A stretch of DNA of 64,000 nucleotides from Niebla homalea (taxonomy: Eukaryota; Ascomycota; Lecanoromycetes; Lecanorales; Ramalinaceae): NCBI GenBank assembly GCA_019925105.1, contig JAHGAU010000002.1, positions 434,001-498,000 on the forward strand, written 5' to 3'. Positions 22,911-33,676 of the stretch are shown piece by piece (position 1 is the stretch's first letter; the number at the start of each line of letters is the position of its first letter). The notes under the pieces were generated by a model, which was given only the letters and a program-made list of their open reading frames with translations, had not been told where the DNA came from and did not search any database. The position numbers and the translations under genes are program-made.

Positions 22911-25277
22911 TCATGACAGTAAACCAGAAGCCGTCGCTTCCAGGTCCTCCAAGGTCTCCGCCTTTTCAGGTTTCTGGTCTTCCCTATCTCGCTTTGACAT
23001 GGCATCACTTGCGATACCCTCCTCGAACCACTTCTTTGGCCTTTCCTTGACCGGCTCGGAGCTTCCATCATCCATAGACATATCGCCCTCGCCCTCAGCT
23101 CCCTCGAACGGCATAAGCTCGACTTGTGGGGCTTCACTCTGCTCCGTCTCGGCTGCTTCCCTAGCCTTCCTTTTTGCCTTCTTGTCTTTTCGTTTGGCCT
23201 TCACGGCCGCCTTGTCAGACACATCTGCCGTCCGTAATCGTTCCTGCTCTGCTTCCAAGAATCTCGCTTTCTGCTCATCAGGAGCACCACGAGCTTGGAA
23301 TTTATCTTCGTCCTGTAGTTCGTACATTTCGTGTGCGGTGCCATCCTCGTCAAAAACAAGCTTTCTTCCCTTGTCCTTGAGCTTAGCAACATTCTTCTTG
23401 GATTTGAGTAGCTTCTCCCTGCGTTTAGAATCGACTAGGACAGGCTCCTTCGTGCCACCAGATACGATCTTGCCGTTCGAATCTTGACTCACGTCATTAT
23501 CAAACTCCTCCGCTGAGGCACTGCTGAGCCTTCGCTTGACACTCAAGAATCCTGCCTGCCCATCTTCCCCATCCTCATCGTCATTTTGAGAGTCGTCCCC
23601 ATCACCCACAAGCTTTGTGTAATGATTAGCCAGGACATCCTGGTTCCTTCTCTCAAACATGCGATCATACTTGGTCCGCGGTTGATCAGGCTTGAACTTC
23701 GATTTCAGAGTCTGCTGCCCATCACTATCGCCTTCTTCATCATCAGAAGACAACAGTATTGATCGGGATGCATTTTTCAGTATCTTCATTGCATCCCCTT
23801 TGCCGAATTTGATGCTTGGAGTCCCTGGCAGTCCCAAACTTGCCGAGAAGTCCTCAAGAGGCAAGTCGCTCAACTTGAAGATTTCCTTATCCTTCTGCAG
23901 ATGGACTGATCTGACGTACGAAACGAAGGCCTTCTGTCCCAAGTATTTCAGCTCCGGGTCTTTGAAGCACATATTCTGCAGCTGGTTCTTAATACTCTGT
24001 TGCTTCTTCTGTCTTACATTGATCTTCTCGACCGTCACCCTTTTTTGCTCCAGGCGTCTCAATATGCCCTCTTCCTCGCTGGGGTCCAGAAATAGCACAG
24101 CTCGTCCATCGTGCTCATATCGCGCTGTTCTACCTACGCGGTGAATATAGGTGTCGGCATCTTCTGGGCAATCAAGTTGAATTACCCAGTCTACGGCAGG
24201 AAAGTCCAGGCCTCGAGCCACGACATCAGTAGCAAGTAGACATGAGTGCTTCGAAGCGGAATAATTGTTGGTTATGTCTAGCCTAGTGGCCTGCTTCTGC
24301 CGTCCATGCAAATGCATGAGGGGTAAGCCGGGCTGCATGTGTCGGAATGCCTCGTAGACAAAGCGCACTTGCTTCCCAGAAGATAGGAAAACCAGGATCT
24401 TTGACTTGAGATTGGAGCGTATAAAGCTCCACAATGTGTCTAGCTTTTCAGACAGAGGAGTGACTATGTAATTCTGCTGGAGGGTAGATGGGGTAGAATT
24501 GTTCGCTGCTTCGTGTACGGACACATAATCTGGGTCCTTCAGGCTAAGCCGAGCAAGGTCCGAGACTTTCTTCGTCTGCGTAGCACTGAACAGCAATGTC
24601 TGTCTTTTTTGGGGTAAGTGTTCCACAATCGCATCCACGGTACTTTGGAAACCCATATCCATGATCCGGTCCGCTTCGTCCAAAACTAGCATTTGCAAGT
24701 TACGAACGTCAAGAGAGGCCGTCTGATCCATATGTTGAAGTATCCTTCCAGGGGTGCATACCAAGATGTTCATGCGATCCAGCCTTTCCCTTTCATCTTT
24801 GAGACTCTTCCCGCCAATTACCAAGCCTGCAGAGAAGCTGTGGTAGCGACCAATCTTGCGCAGAACCTCAAAGATCTGGATAGCAAGCTCTCTCGTGGGG
24901 GACAGGATGAGCGCTCCAAGTCCGTCATATTCCGTCCACTTCCTCCTATAGAGGTTCTCCAACACCGGTACCAAGAAAGCCAGTGTCTTTCCACTGCCCG
25001 TCTTCGCTGCGCCTAAGATGTCTGAGCCGAGGAAGGCACAAGGTATGGCTTTTTTCTGAACGTCCGTGAGAACCTTGAAGTGGGATGCGTCAAGACCCGA
25101 AGCTGTTGGTTGGGACAGGGGTAAACTAGCAAAAGTCTCAAATGCATGATGTTTGATGTCAATTGACTTGACTCCCTTGTCGAGAGCGTCGACGTCTTCC
25201 AGTCCTCGCTTTCGTTTGAGCGGTCTCGAGGCGCGGTTCTGGGCAGGAACCTGGGCACTGGGACTCTGAGGTGCCAT
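22911..25277 (-). CDS. DBP4: DEAD-box RNA helicase Dbp4, ribosome biogenesis
   Basis: 788 residues, intronless. Dbp4 (Hca4) acts in the nucleolus on the early 18S rRNA pathway with U14 snoRNA. Visible motifs: Q-motif region (about 45-80), motif [10 protein letters not shown] (90-98), SPTREL (126-131), TPGRIL (175-180), DEAD (200-203), SAT (231-233), VVARGLDFP (352-360) and HRVGRTAR (379-386). After the helicase core comes a charged C-terminal half with acidic blocks ([22 protein letters not shown]) and Lys-rich segments typical of nucleolar helicases. Its start lies 178 bp from the J-protein gene on the other strand, so the two probably share a promoter. Confidence 0.95.
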   Translation of the reverse strand: MAPQSPSAQVPAQNRASRPLKRKRGLEDVDALDKGVKSIDIKHHAFETFASLPLSQPTASGLDASHFKVLTDVQKKAIPCAFLGSDILGAAKTGSGKTLAFLVPVLENLYRRKWTEYDGLGALILSPTRELAIQIFEVLRKIGRYHSFSAGLVIGGKSLKDERERLDRMNILVCTPGRILQHMDQTASLDVRNLQMLVLDEADRIMDMGFQSTVDAIVEHLPQKRQTLLFSATQTKKVSDLARLSLKDPDYVSVHEAANNSTPSTLQQNYIVTPLSEKLDTLWSFIRSNLKSKILVFLSSGKQVRFVYEAFRHMQPGLPLMHLHGRQKQATRLDITNNYSASKHSCLLATDVVARGLDFPAVDWVIQLDCPEDADTYIHRVGRTARYEHDGRAVLFLDPSEEEGILRRLEQKRVTVEKINVRQKKQQSIKNQLQNMCFKDPELKYLGQKAFVSYVRSVHLQKDKEIFKLSDLPLEDFSASLGLPGTPSIKFGKGDAMKILKNASRSILLSSDDEEGDSDGQQTLKSKFKPDQPRTKYDRMFERRNQDVLANHYTKLVGDGDDSQNDDEDGEDGQAGFLSVKRRLSSASAEEFDNDVSQDSNGKIVSGGTKEPVLVDSKRREKLLKSKKNVAKLKDKGRKLVFDEDGTAHEMYELQDEDKFQARGAPDEQKARFLEAEQERLRTADVSDKAAVKAKRKDKKAKRKAREAAETEQSEAPQVELMPFEGAEGEGDMSMDDGSSEPVKERPKKWFEEGIASDAMSKRDREDQKPEKAETLEDLEATASGLLS

Positions 25278-25455
25278 CTCGAAGTTATCCTACTGCAATC
25301 TGTCACAGCAATCGACGTCGAAAAGGAGACCATCAAAGTGTGTGGATGACGCTAAGATAAGATAAGAAACGTCTCCTGTACGATATCCCGCTTTCAGGTG
25401 GGGAACTTCCCACATACACCCTCGTTCTATTTCACTGATAATTTGTATTTCGACC

Positions 25456-26154
25456 ATGGCAATCAAAGACGAGCTCACCGAGGACGTCAAAAAGGAGGGC
25501 GGCGGCGCCGACGAACTCGCCGCCCTCGACGCCCTCGAAAAGGAAGCCTCGGAATTCAACAAGGACATCGAGATCGACCGCATCCTGAAAGCCTTCCGGC
25601 TCGATGCCTACGCCGTGCTCGACCTCCAACCCGGTATCGCAGACTCCGACATCAAGATCTGCTACCGCAAGAAGTCCTTGCTCATCCACCCGGACAAGAC
25701 GTCCAACCCGTCTGCGCCAGAAGCCTTTGACCGATTGAAAAAGGCGCAAACGCTGCTGATGGACGAGAAGGAGCGGGGGAGGCTGGACGAGTGTATAGCG
25801 GATGCACGGATGCTGCTGATGCGGGAACGGAAATTGAATGTGGATTCCGTTGAGGTGAAGGAGCCGGACGCGGAATTCCGCAGCGCGTGGAGGAAGAAGA
25901 CGATTGAGGTGCTGGTGGACAATGAGCAACGGAGACGAAAACAGTTGAAGGCGCAGATGCAGGAGGAAGGAAGGGAGCAGAAGAAGCAGGATGATGAGAT
26001 CGCGGAGAGGAAGCGGCGGAGGGATCATGAGGTCGAGTGGGAGAAGACGAGGGAGGGGAGGATTGGGAGCTGGAGGGATTTCCAGGGCAAGGCGAAGGGG
26101 GAGGGTGGCAGCGAGCAACCCAAGAAGAAAAAGAAGATGAAAGTGTTGGGGTGA
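25456..26154 (+). CDS. J-domain protein, DNAJC8 / Spf31-like
   Basis: 232 residues, intronless. A J domain covers about residues 50-115: DAYAVLDLQPGIADSDIK, then the essential HPD in KKSLLIHPDKTSNP. A long charged helical region follows (RRRKQLKAQMQEEGREQKK), ending in a basic tail KKKKKMKVLG that could serve for nuclear import. This layout matches the DNAJC8/Spf31 family associated with the spliceosome. The start follows a short leader and is the first ATG in frame. Codons are C-ending at the 5' end and G-ending later. Confidence 0.88.
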   Translation: MAIKDELTEDVKKEGGGADELAALDALEKEASEFNKDIEIDRILKAFRLDAYAVLDLQPGIADSDIKICYRKKSLLIHPDKTSNPSAPEAFDRLKKAQTLLMDEKERGRLDECIADARMLLMRERKLNVDSVEVKEPDAEFRSAWRKKTIEVLVDNEQRRRKQLKAQMQEEGREQKKQDDEIAERKRRRDHEVEWEKTREGRIGSWRDFQGKAKGEGGSEQPKKKKKMKVLG

Positions 26155-26674
26155 TCAATTTGATGGGATGCGCATGGTTTTCATTATGGTGTATCAGCAA
26201 GGCGTTGAGGGCTTGGCTGAAGTGAAATTCTCAGTGATGTTTCTCTAACAGCCGGTTGGGACTGCTGGTCTAATAATTACTACTTTGGTATCACGCGGAA
26301 GCTAGACTTGACCGCCCGAAACAGAACAAACCACCATTAATCATGGAAGCCGGAGTTGACCACCCGAAACAAACCAAACCACCATTACTTATCCGCCAGC
26401 TAAACAGTAGACCGCACGCATAAAACAATATTTTTAGCCGTCCAACGCTGGTGCGCAGAGCATGTCTCAAGGGACCGCTGAATGCTGAGCTTTTCAGCTC
26501 CAGTCACGATGTGCTTTCGACCCCCAATTGATATTCGAAAAGCCTTCTGCATTAGCGCTCAACCATCCAAACCTGCTTCCTTGATGATGAGGTCCAGTCA
26601 CGATTGGCTAAGTCTGCCGGACCAAGTCACTTCGTAGTAAGGAGCAGCAAACGTTGACAAGACAGGTCGGATCG
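26155..26674. other. Convergent 3' spacer, 0.5 kb, with an imperfect direct repeat
   Basis: Lies between two genes that converge. Apart from the direct repeat at 26297-26387 there is nothing I can assign. Confidence 0.5.
26297..26387. repeat. Two-copy imperfect 43-bp direct repeat
   Basis: 26297-26339 and 26345-26387 share GGAAGC, TTGACC, CCCGAAACA and ACCACCATTA blocks in the same order, with a handful of differences, a 48-bp offset and a 5-bp spacer. It is non-coding and may be a small tandem duplication that has diverged. Confidence 0.75.
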
Positions 26675-28577
26675 CTAATGCAGCATATCACCAATCTCCA
26701 CCTTTCTCCTCTTCTTGCGCTTGCTACTGTGCGGGCTACCCCGAGCAGGGCTTGGTGTGCTTGTCGGATGTCGTCTTCGATGAGCGCTATCCTTGTTCGT
26801 GTTTGGATCACTCGTTGGTGTGGTCCGGATTGGCGGTAGCTGCAGGTGCTTTAGACTATCGCGGGGAAGGGCTTGACCGCTCTGATGGCCCATTGAGCTT
26901 CTAGGGATTTCGGAGCCCGAAACCGACGCCGAGCTGGAGCTGTTCGTACGGGAGGTAGTATAAGGCATTTGTACCGATCGTGGCGGAGAGTTCGCCTTGT
27001 ACTGAGCTAGACCGTGCGAAGATGTCATTGGGTAAAACTGGTCATCGAAGTTGGGGCCTGCTGGCGACCCCAAATATGGAATGGCAAGATCGGACGGACT
27101 ATTATGCTGCTGTCGATATGAAGTGTGTTGACCTTGATAGACCGAGTTGGGGGGTGACGGCATTCCTGCGCTCATTGACGCTTGCGACATCATCAAGGGT
27201 TGCTGAATGATAGGTGCGGACGAGTAGCTTTGAAGGGCACTGGCACTCTGCAAGAGGGTCAGAACGATGAAGTGCCCGCCATCACGCGCTAGCGATATGG
27301 AAATAGGAAACCCCCGCGACTGATCACGGGGTAGTCGGAAAGTCCAGTATTCGGAGCGAGTGTGGAATCCTGATGTTGCTTGGATGACATCGAGTTGCTC
27401 AATGGACGGCATAGTGTTGACGGTATTGAGATCATGATGCTTTCGAGCAATGTGGACAGCATTGTGATACTCAGCGCGCATTAGTGCCTGCAACCTTCGA
27501 ATCTTCTCGCGCTCAGCTGGCACGACGAGATCTAACAATGTCTGTCCTCTCGCTGTGATCTGAAGTGAGAGTGCATCACTGAAAGCTCGATTGTGTTGTG
27601 CGACAACGAAGTCTGGGGTGAGGAGAACAGTCGGGATATGGTCCGAGTTGTAAGACCGCGAAGGAGCCGGATGGGCATAGCTTAATGGACCCGCGGCAAG
27701 GTACCCGTGTTGGCTGTAAGCAGGATCCGAGGTTCTGGGTCGCTGATTGGGGTAAGGTGTCTCAGGCTGGGAGCGGAGTTCTCGATACGTCTTAGACCTG
27801 TGACGTCCGGGCTGAGCAGATGCCAGGACACCAGCCTCTGTTTGATATATATCAGCATAAGCAGGATCACCACCCAGGGCAAGCTCTCTAAAATTATCAT
27901 CCTCCCGGAGCCGCGGCCGTCCGCGTTTCTTGTGCTGGACATCCACGCAACTCGCCTATGAGCTTCAGTATGGCAATAGGCGAGGTCATGCAGGGTTCGC
28001 TTACCTCTTTTCCGTTTTGAGTGCATCGATTGCAAGGGCGTTTAGTTTCGCAGGCAAGATGCTTCTTCTTGCAATTCACACATGCAGAAGGTACATGGGC
28101 CTTTGCCCTTCGAGCGATGCCTGGTGGCCCCGGAACTAGCTGAGCCTCTGGAGAGTCTAACGGTGCAGATGACAGGTCGTCAGCCCACTCTCCTGAGGCA
28201 CTCGTTGGAGGGTTCGACGCTCCAGACGTTTCTGTACTGCTTGTGGTGCTCAAATCGCTTCTGGTATCCTTGGCGAGGGCTTTGTTGACCTGGACTGAAG
28301 ATGCGACGGGCGGACTACGTCTGTTCGATGCGGACATTTGAGAGGATGTGACGGGTGACTGTTGCTGGTAGCCATGGTATTGGTTTGAGGTGCGGTCGTC
28401 GAATTTCGTCTGCCCGTAAGAGGCTGACATCGGGGGTGAGATGTAGCTACTCGAGTGGTGATGGCGGTCACTGAGGGGCGGAAGATGCATGGAAAGACCG
28501 TGGCAGTTCAGCGAACATCGTGGTGAGGTGACGAGCATCTGGTGATTGGGTCTTGACGACACCTGATGATGATGCAT
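26675..28577 (-). CDS. Zn2Cys6 transcription factor with PAS-like region
   Basis: Model: complement(join(26675..27955, 28005..28577)), 617 residues. A Gal4-type zinc cluster has Cys at 166, 169, 176, 182 and 185 in exon 1 (CVNCKKKHLACETKRPCNRC), and the sixth Cys (194, in KEASCVDVQ) only in exon 2, so the 49-bp intron must be removed to complete the finger. Spacing C-x2-C-x6-C-x5-C-x2-C-x8-C is canonical. A basic segment HKKRGRPRLRED follows. Residues about 260-400 (PTVLLTPDFVVAQHNRAFSD and after) look like a PAS-type fold. The rest is low-complexity Ser/Pro/Gln, and the end is basic (KRKKRRKVEIGDMLH). It is a nuclear DNA-binding regulator by family; targets are unknown. The long gene-free region upstream fits a regulated gene. 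Confidence 0.9.
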
Positions 28578-31162
28578 CTTGGTCTTAATGGCGTGGATAA
28601 ACAGTTTTCCAAGTGATCAATCGTCGACTTCCCACCAATACGAGGTCGGGCTCTATCGCGAGAGGGCTATTCGAGTGAGACACGATGTTGAATACGTCCA
28701 AAATAGTATCAGTCGTCGAAGACTAAATGTTGTCCAAGCACCTATATGAAGCTAGCGTGAGACCACGCGAAGTCGCCAATATACCAGACAGTCTAAGACG
28801 TCTTGAGGGAACCAGAGATGCTAGAGACGAGCGAAGCTTGCGGGTGACAAAGGTGTTTTCCAAAGCAGTTCGTCGCTTTTACGTAGTTATATCAAGAAAA
28901 TTTTGGTGCACTCCAACGTGGCTGCCGCATAAACAACTTTCCCAGATTCTGAGAGCTCCACCTTGGTTGGAAGTCAAAGCACGCACGGATGAGACCAAAG
29001 AGGAGGCACCGAATCAATCTTCAAGGGCAAGGAAATTTAGAGACCTGATACAGGCGAAGGAAGTTTTACCAAACCCATGCGCTCTTTTTTGAGACTTCAA
29101 AAATAAACACGAGGCTTGTCTTTTCTACGCTCGACCTAGGAGCTTTCAGATCCAAGCGCCCGCCCCTAAATTCGTCTTCTTTCTTAGGAGATTGGCGGCT
29201 CGATTCGCGCTATTGGCTCTTGCAAAACGCGGTTTGAGGGTAGGTATTTATCCCTTCGGAATGTTTCATCAGGCCTCTATCAAAACCTTTTTGTAATTCC
29301 GCACGCGCTGATCTCGGAAGATAAATTCGGTCATTGGGGCATGCTCCACGGCTCCAGGTCACGCGAATTATAAGGTCTGGGCGTTTATTGCACGTCAGTC
29401 GTCATGTCCCACGTTTCATCTTCAGCCTCCAATGGATCACCGCTTCACGTCTTCAATAGGAAATTTTATCAGCACTTCCCAGCCATTTTGATGTCAAAGC
29501 GTGACTCGCTCCCTCCACCCGGGAGAGAAAGAAGATTGCTGATGCTGCTTCAGGATCGCACATCTTGCAGGGAACCATAATCTAATCTGATGCAGCTGAT
29601 TCTTATCCACTCGCCTTAAGGTGCAATTGATCTTCGCGCTCACATGTGCTCCTGCAATCTTTTGGCCATACACATCCTCCATGGATTTTGGCAACTTCTC
29701 CCCATGGAAGCGCACGAATATCAGATACTCAGACGAAGGCGATACTTGCGTCGTTCTCGACACTGTTCACCGGTGTGGAGAACGCTGAATTGTTGACTCT
29801 ATTCATAGAAATGACGGCGCGAGAACCTGGAGATTCGGCTTCCGACAATTGGCGAATGATTCGACACCGTCATTTCGAGTACGTGTGGTAATAGGTCCCT
29901 GAGACCAGACCAAGACGCAAGATGATGGATGATCAAATGTTCTTGGGGAGGAGGATATTGAACTTTTGGGAGAATTCCATTCAATAAGCGCGCTTAATCT
30001 GAAACATGGGGGTCTTGCCGCGCGAACTTCTGTGGTGCGCATCGACGCCCCGTGCAACACAGCGCATGTACGGCAATCCCCCAGGCTAGCCTAGGTCGAT
30101 CATGGTCTCAACTTTTAGCCTGGACCTTTTTTCCGACCTTGACAATGTAGGATCGTGGCAGCTTAACGCTCGCCCAATCATCTGGCTCCTTCTTGTGCGG
30201 TCATGTCATGATCAGCGAATACTGGGGTCCGTGTCGTGTCAATGCTATCAAGAACGGTAGCAAACCTGGAGAAGCTTCTGGACCAATCCGAGATCCTAAC
30301 GGATGGTCGAATCGGCAGAGACCCGGCACACCAGAGCTTGAGCTTGAGCTTTAAGCCACATGCTTTGTGGCAACCAGGTGTGCCTTAGCTAGGTCCAATT
30401 CAGATAGACTTGCCCGGTCTTGTCTACATCAGCCTTCTCTTCCAGGATGCTGTCAGTAATGCAACCTTCAGGGGCGACCCTTCCCAGACTGCTCAAGCAT
30501 GGACCGCACGGACCCTCAAAAGTGTCTTCCCTGAATGACAAACGGCGCCATGGTGCTCAGCGCTCGCGCTGTCTTCCCTTTCAGAAGCCTCTTTGCTGTC
30601 AATCCAAGCATTTTACCATGATTCAAGGGCTCAAAATCGTTGCATCGGAGATCAAAGCGTTCATGCCAGCAGAGCAGCTACCTGAAGAAGAGGGAGGTGT
30701 TGACCCATATCTCTGCAAATAGATATGAATGAAGCGCAAGCGCCAGGTGAGTATTGCAGCATAATTCCCGCGGATGTGAGGAAATTCCAGGACCCATAGC
30801 CATGCATAAAGTATTGAGTTCAGAGCGGCTTAGGTAAGGTTGAAAGCACTTGGATAGCCATGCTTGGAGAAGAATCCTCCGATTGGTTAGAGTGTTTGTT
30901 TCCTTTGCCTATCGCTTCAAAGACGTGGCAAGGTCCAAGTGTGAGTTCTGCATCGAGATCGTGTTGGAGATCCAAATAAAGAGATGTGCAGAGGATCATG
31001 CATTGCATTAGTCCAAAGATTGACAGATTCCTCATTCCTGCAAAGTTTGAGCGGCGCTAGACTTCGTTCATTGACGACGATCATTGAGGTGACGCTGAAT
31101 TTCATGGCAACCTTGCACGAGGTAGAACTAGTGGCATCCAGGCCAGTCGACTCGACGATGGG
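28578..31162. other. Long gene-free region, 2.6 kb, upstream of the Zn2Cys6 gene
   Basis: An open frame of 121 codons at 28727-29092 and others near 30420-30722 have no recognisable domain and weak start contexts, so I do not call them. The region probably holds the promoter and leader of the regulator gene on the minus strand. Lineage-specific small genes or non-coding RNAs cannot be excluded from sequence alone. Confidence 0.5.
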
Positions 31163-32420
31163 TCAAAGCATTACTGACTGCACACTCTCTCTTGCACCAC
31201 CCACTTTCGCAGCAACACCAAGAATGCCAGTCTCAAATTCCCGGAGTACAAATGCTAACTCCTTTACTTCCTCGTCAGCTGTATTCGGACCGCCCTCTCG
31301 ATTCCTGGAGAGTGATAGTCGCTGCGTCTCTTGTATGGCGTTTGATTCGACGCCTCTGAGATATGTTTCGACTTCTGCTACATTGCGCTTGTAAACCGCT
31401 AGTGTTTTGGACATTTCCTCACTTCGCTTTGAAAAGTACTCGACGAGATTTCTACTGCTGCCCTGCTCCACTGCTTCCTCGGGAAACCTAGGTCCTGCAT
31501 GTTGGGTTGCCGTGACCGAGTTCCACAGATTGGCGTGGTGGAATTGTTGCGGAAGTTTCAGGTTATTGATGATCTTGAAATTCAATTTCGCATCAGCAGC
31601 ATCGGCTCTCACGAGGTCCTTGGCGAAGGCGATGGATTCGGCATTACCTTCAAGTGCTTGCTGGACGGCTTCCAGCCTTTTTGTGCAATGTTGCACATCT
31701 GGGGGCATTTGATGGGAGAGCTCGTCTAATGTCCCGCTGAATCCGTCGCACTCCTCCTGACAATGTATTTGACCACCGATGAATCGGTCGACATATTCAA
31801 TAGCTTTCTGTAATTCTTCATGAAGATCGTTAAAGCGTGTTGTGGGACGTAGCTCGTTGACACTGATCCGTACACCAGGCACAACCTGCTGTTGCTGTGA
31901 CTGCTGACCGATGCTATTTGAAAATATGCTGACAGGTGCTGGCTGCTGAACTGTTGGTTGTTGTACTTGAGGCCGTGACTGACTATTGCCAAAGATCGAG
32001 CTCTCGTTCTGATTGTTCATAGTGCTTCCGAATAGCCCTCCTCCCTGTTGAGGCTGCGTCTGTTGACCATTGTTGGTACCAAAGATGCTGCTCGCTGGTT
32101 GCATGCTAGGTTGGGACCCAAACAATCCCCCACTTTGGTTTTGATTGCTCATGCTCCCAAAAAGTCCACCTCCCTGTTGCGTGTTTCCCGACGATTGTTT
32201 TGCGCCACCGAATAATGATGAATTCTGCTGGGGTTGGGGTGTAAAAGATCCACCGAATAGAGGCTTCGATTGTGTATTACTACTTGGAGGAGGATTGCTA
32301 GTTTGTGGCCTTTGACGCGTTAACCAAGGTCACTTTATTTTTAAATATTATTGCTTACCCTAGAGCGTTCGCCGAAGCCGTATTAATACTGAGGCCTGGC
32401 CCACTTGAAGAACGAAACAT
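31163..32420 (-). CDS. NUP49: FG-nucleoporin, NUP49 / p58-p45 type
   Basis: Model: complement(join(31163..32309, 32359..32420)), 402 residues. Exon 1 codes MFRSSSGPGLSINTASANAL; a 49-bp intron (GTAAGC...TCAAAG) leads into an FG-repeat region with GGLFG, SSLFGG, SSIFG and PLFGG motifs over about residues 30-130. From about 165 a predicted coiled coil follows (RFNDLHEELQKAIEYVDRFI, then NLVEYFSKRSEEMSKTL and VAEVETYLRGVE). This layout matches the Nup49 partner of Nsp1 and Nup57 in the central channel of the nuclear pore. The Nup49 assignment over Nup57 rests on the coiled-coil motifs and is fairly but not fully certain. The start is 142 bp from FIP1 on the other strand. Confidence 0.83.
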
Positions 32421-32562
32421 GCTGACGGAGATAAGCCTGAAGAATGTAATTAGTGTTGTCTCCAAGACAAAGAAACGCGTGAAATGCGCTTGCTTGCGGA
32501 ACGATTCCGTCAAGGTCGTCTCACTTTGCCGAGTTCTTGAGTGACGATGCCCATCCAGTTGA
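32421..32562. promoter_or_regulatory. Shared 142-bp divergent promoter, NUP49 and FIP1
   Basis: Only 142 bp separate the two start codons, so both leaders and core promoters must overlap here. If the second FIP1 ATG (32575) is used the gap is 154 bp. No TATA element is obvious. Confidence 0.6.
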
Positions 32563-33676
32563 ATGGTCCTGAAAATGCAGAATGACGAGGATGATGACAT
32601 ATATGCCCCAGAAGAGTCTGCCCTCCCAAGTGAAAAGGTTACCAGCGGAAGTGGGTTCAACGAGAACAATCCAACGAGGGAAGAAGCAGGAGCACCTCAG
32701 GGCGAGGAGTCTGGCGAGGAGATCGAAGAGGATGAGAGCGACTCTGTAATGCACTGTCAGCTTCATTCTGGGGCCAGCGGCTCACCCTCTGCCAGGACAT
32801 AGATATAATTACAGAGAAGAAAGATGAACCTCAGAAAGATACACCGTGCGTGCAGCATCTGTCGTACTCAAGCCGGACATGAAGTGTTGACCAACGTAGA
32901 CAGGCGCAGAGGTTAGGATCTCTGAAGGGTACTGCACCCGCTCGGTCGCCGTCCTTAGAACCATCTGGGGTACACCGGGCTACGCCCACTGTTAAGGTGG
33001 AGCCCCCGTCAAAGGAAGCATACGCAAGGCCTGGATCTTCGTATCCAGCAGTGAAAACCTCGAATGTTGACGTGGATGCAAAGCCAATTTATGAGCCCAG
33101 CGCAAAGCCCATAACGGAGGTGGACATGGACACAGGTAGTTTTTGGACGATTTCCTAAAGGGCAAAACTGTTGAACAATGTTGTCTAGATTTTCCGGAGG
33201 ATGACAAACCCTGGCGACGACCAGGTACGGACATAACTGATTACTTCAACTTCGGCTTTGACGAATTCACGTGGGCGAACTATTGCCTCAAGCAGCAATC
33301 GTTGCGAAAGGAGGTAACGGACTCAAAGAAACAATTAGATGAAATGCAAAATTTCATGAGCAGCGGCATGCCAGGAATGCCAGGCATGCAAAATGGTCCT
33401 AGTCCAGGTATGCCTTCAATGACAGGCCTCGGCGATGTACCACCAGAGATGCAACAGATGTTTGCGCAGATGATGCAGCAGGGGATGGATCCTTCTACCA
33501 TGGATCCTGCTCAATTCATGCAGATGATGTCAGGAGGTCAAGTCGGTCAAGGGGGGGACATGAATCAAGGCTATGGAGGACAAGGGTATGGTCAACAGCA
33601 TAATCAGCAGCACATGGGTTATGGCTATGGTGGTGGTGGGAACCAACCAGGTCGCGGCCGGGGGCGTAGGTGGTAA
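32563..33676 (+). CDS. FIP1: Pre-mRNA polyadenylation factor Fip1
   Basis: Model: join(32563..32745, 32796..32845, 32900..33135, 33189..33676), 318 residues. Fip1 links poly(A) polymerase to the cleavage and polyadenylation factor. The Fip1 motif begins DFPEDDKPWRRPGTDITDYF and continues NFGFDEFTWANYC. It is complete only after removal of the third intron (33136-33188), which joins VDMDT to DFPEDD. Introns are 50, 54 and 53 bp; the second acceptor is taken as ACGTAG because it alone keeps frame into RLGSLKGTAP. The N-terminus is acidic and includes SDSDIDIITEKKD across intron 1. The C-terminus is Met/Gln/Gly-rich and ends RGRGRRW. An in-frame ATG at 32575 (MQNDEDDDIY) is an equally good start. 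Confidence 0.92.

Noticed and set aside
25432..26118. Minus-strand 228-codon frame opposite the J protein
   Set aside because: The plus strand has a complete J domain with HPD; the minus frame is Leu/Pro-rich shadow.
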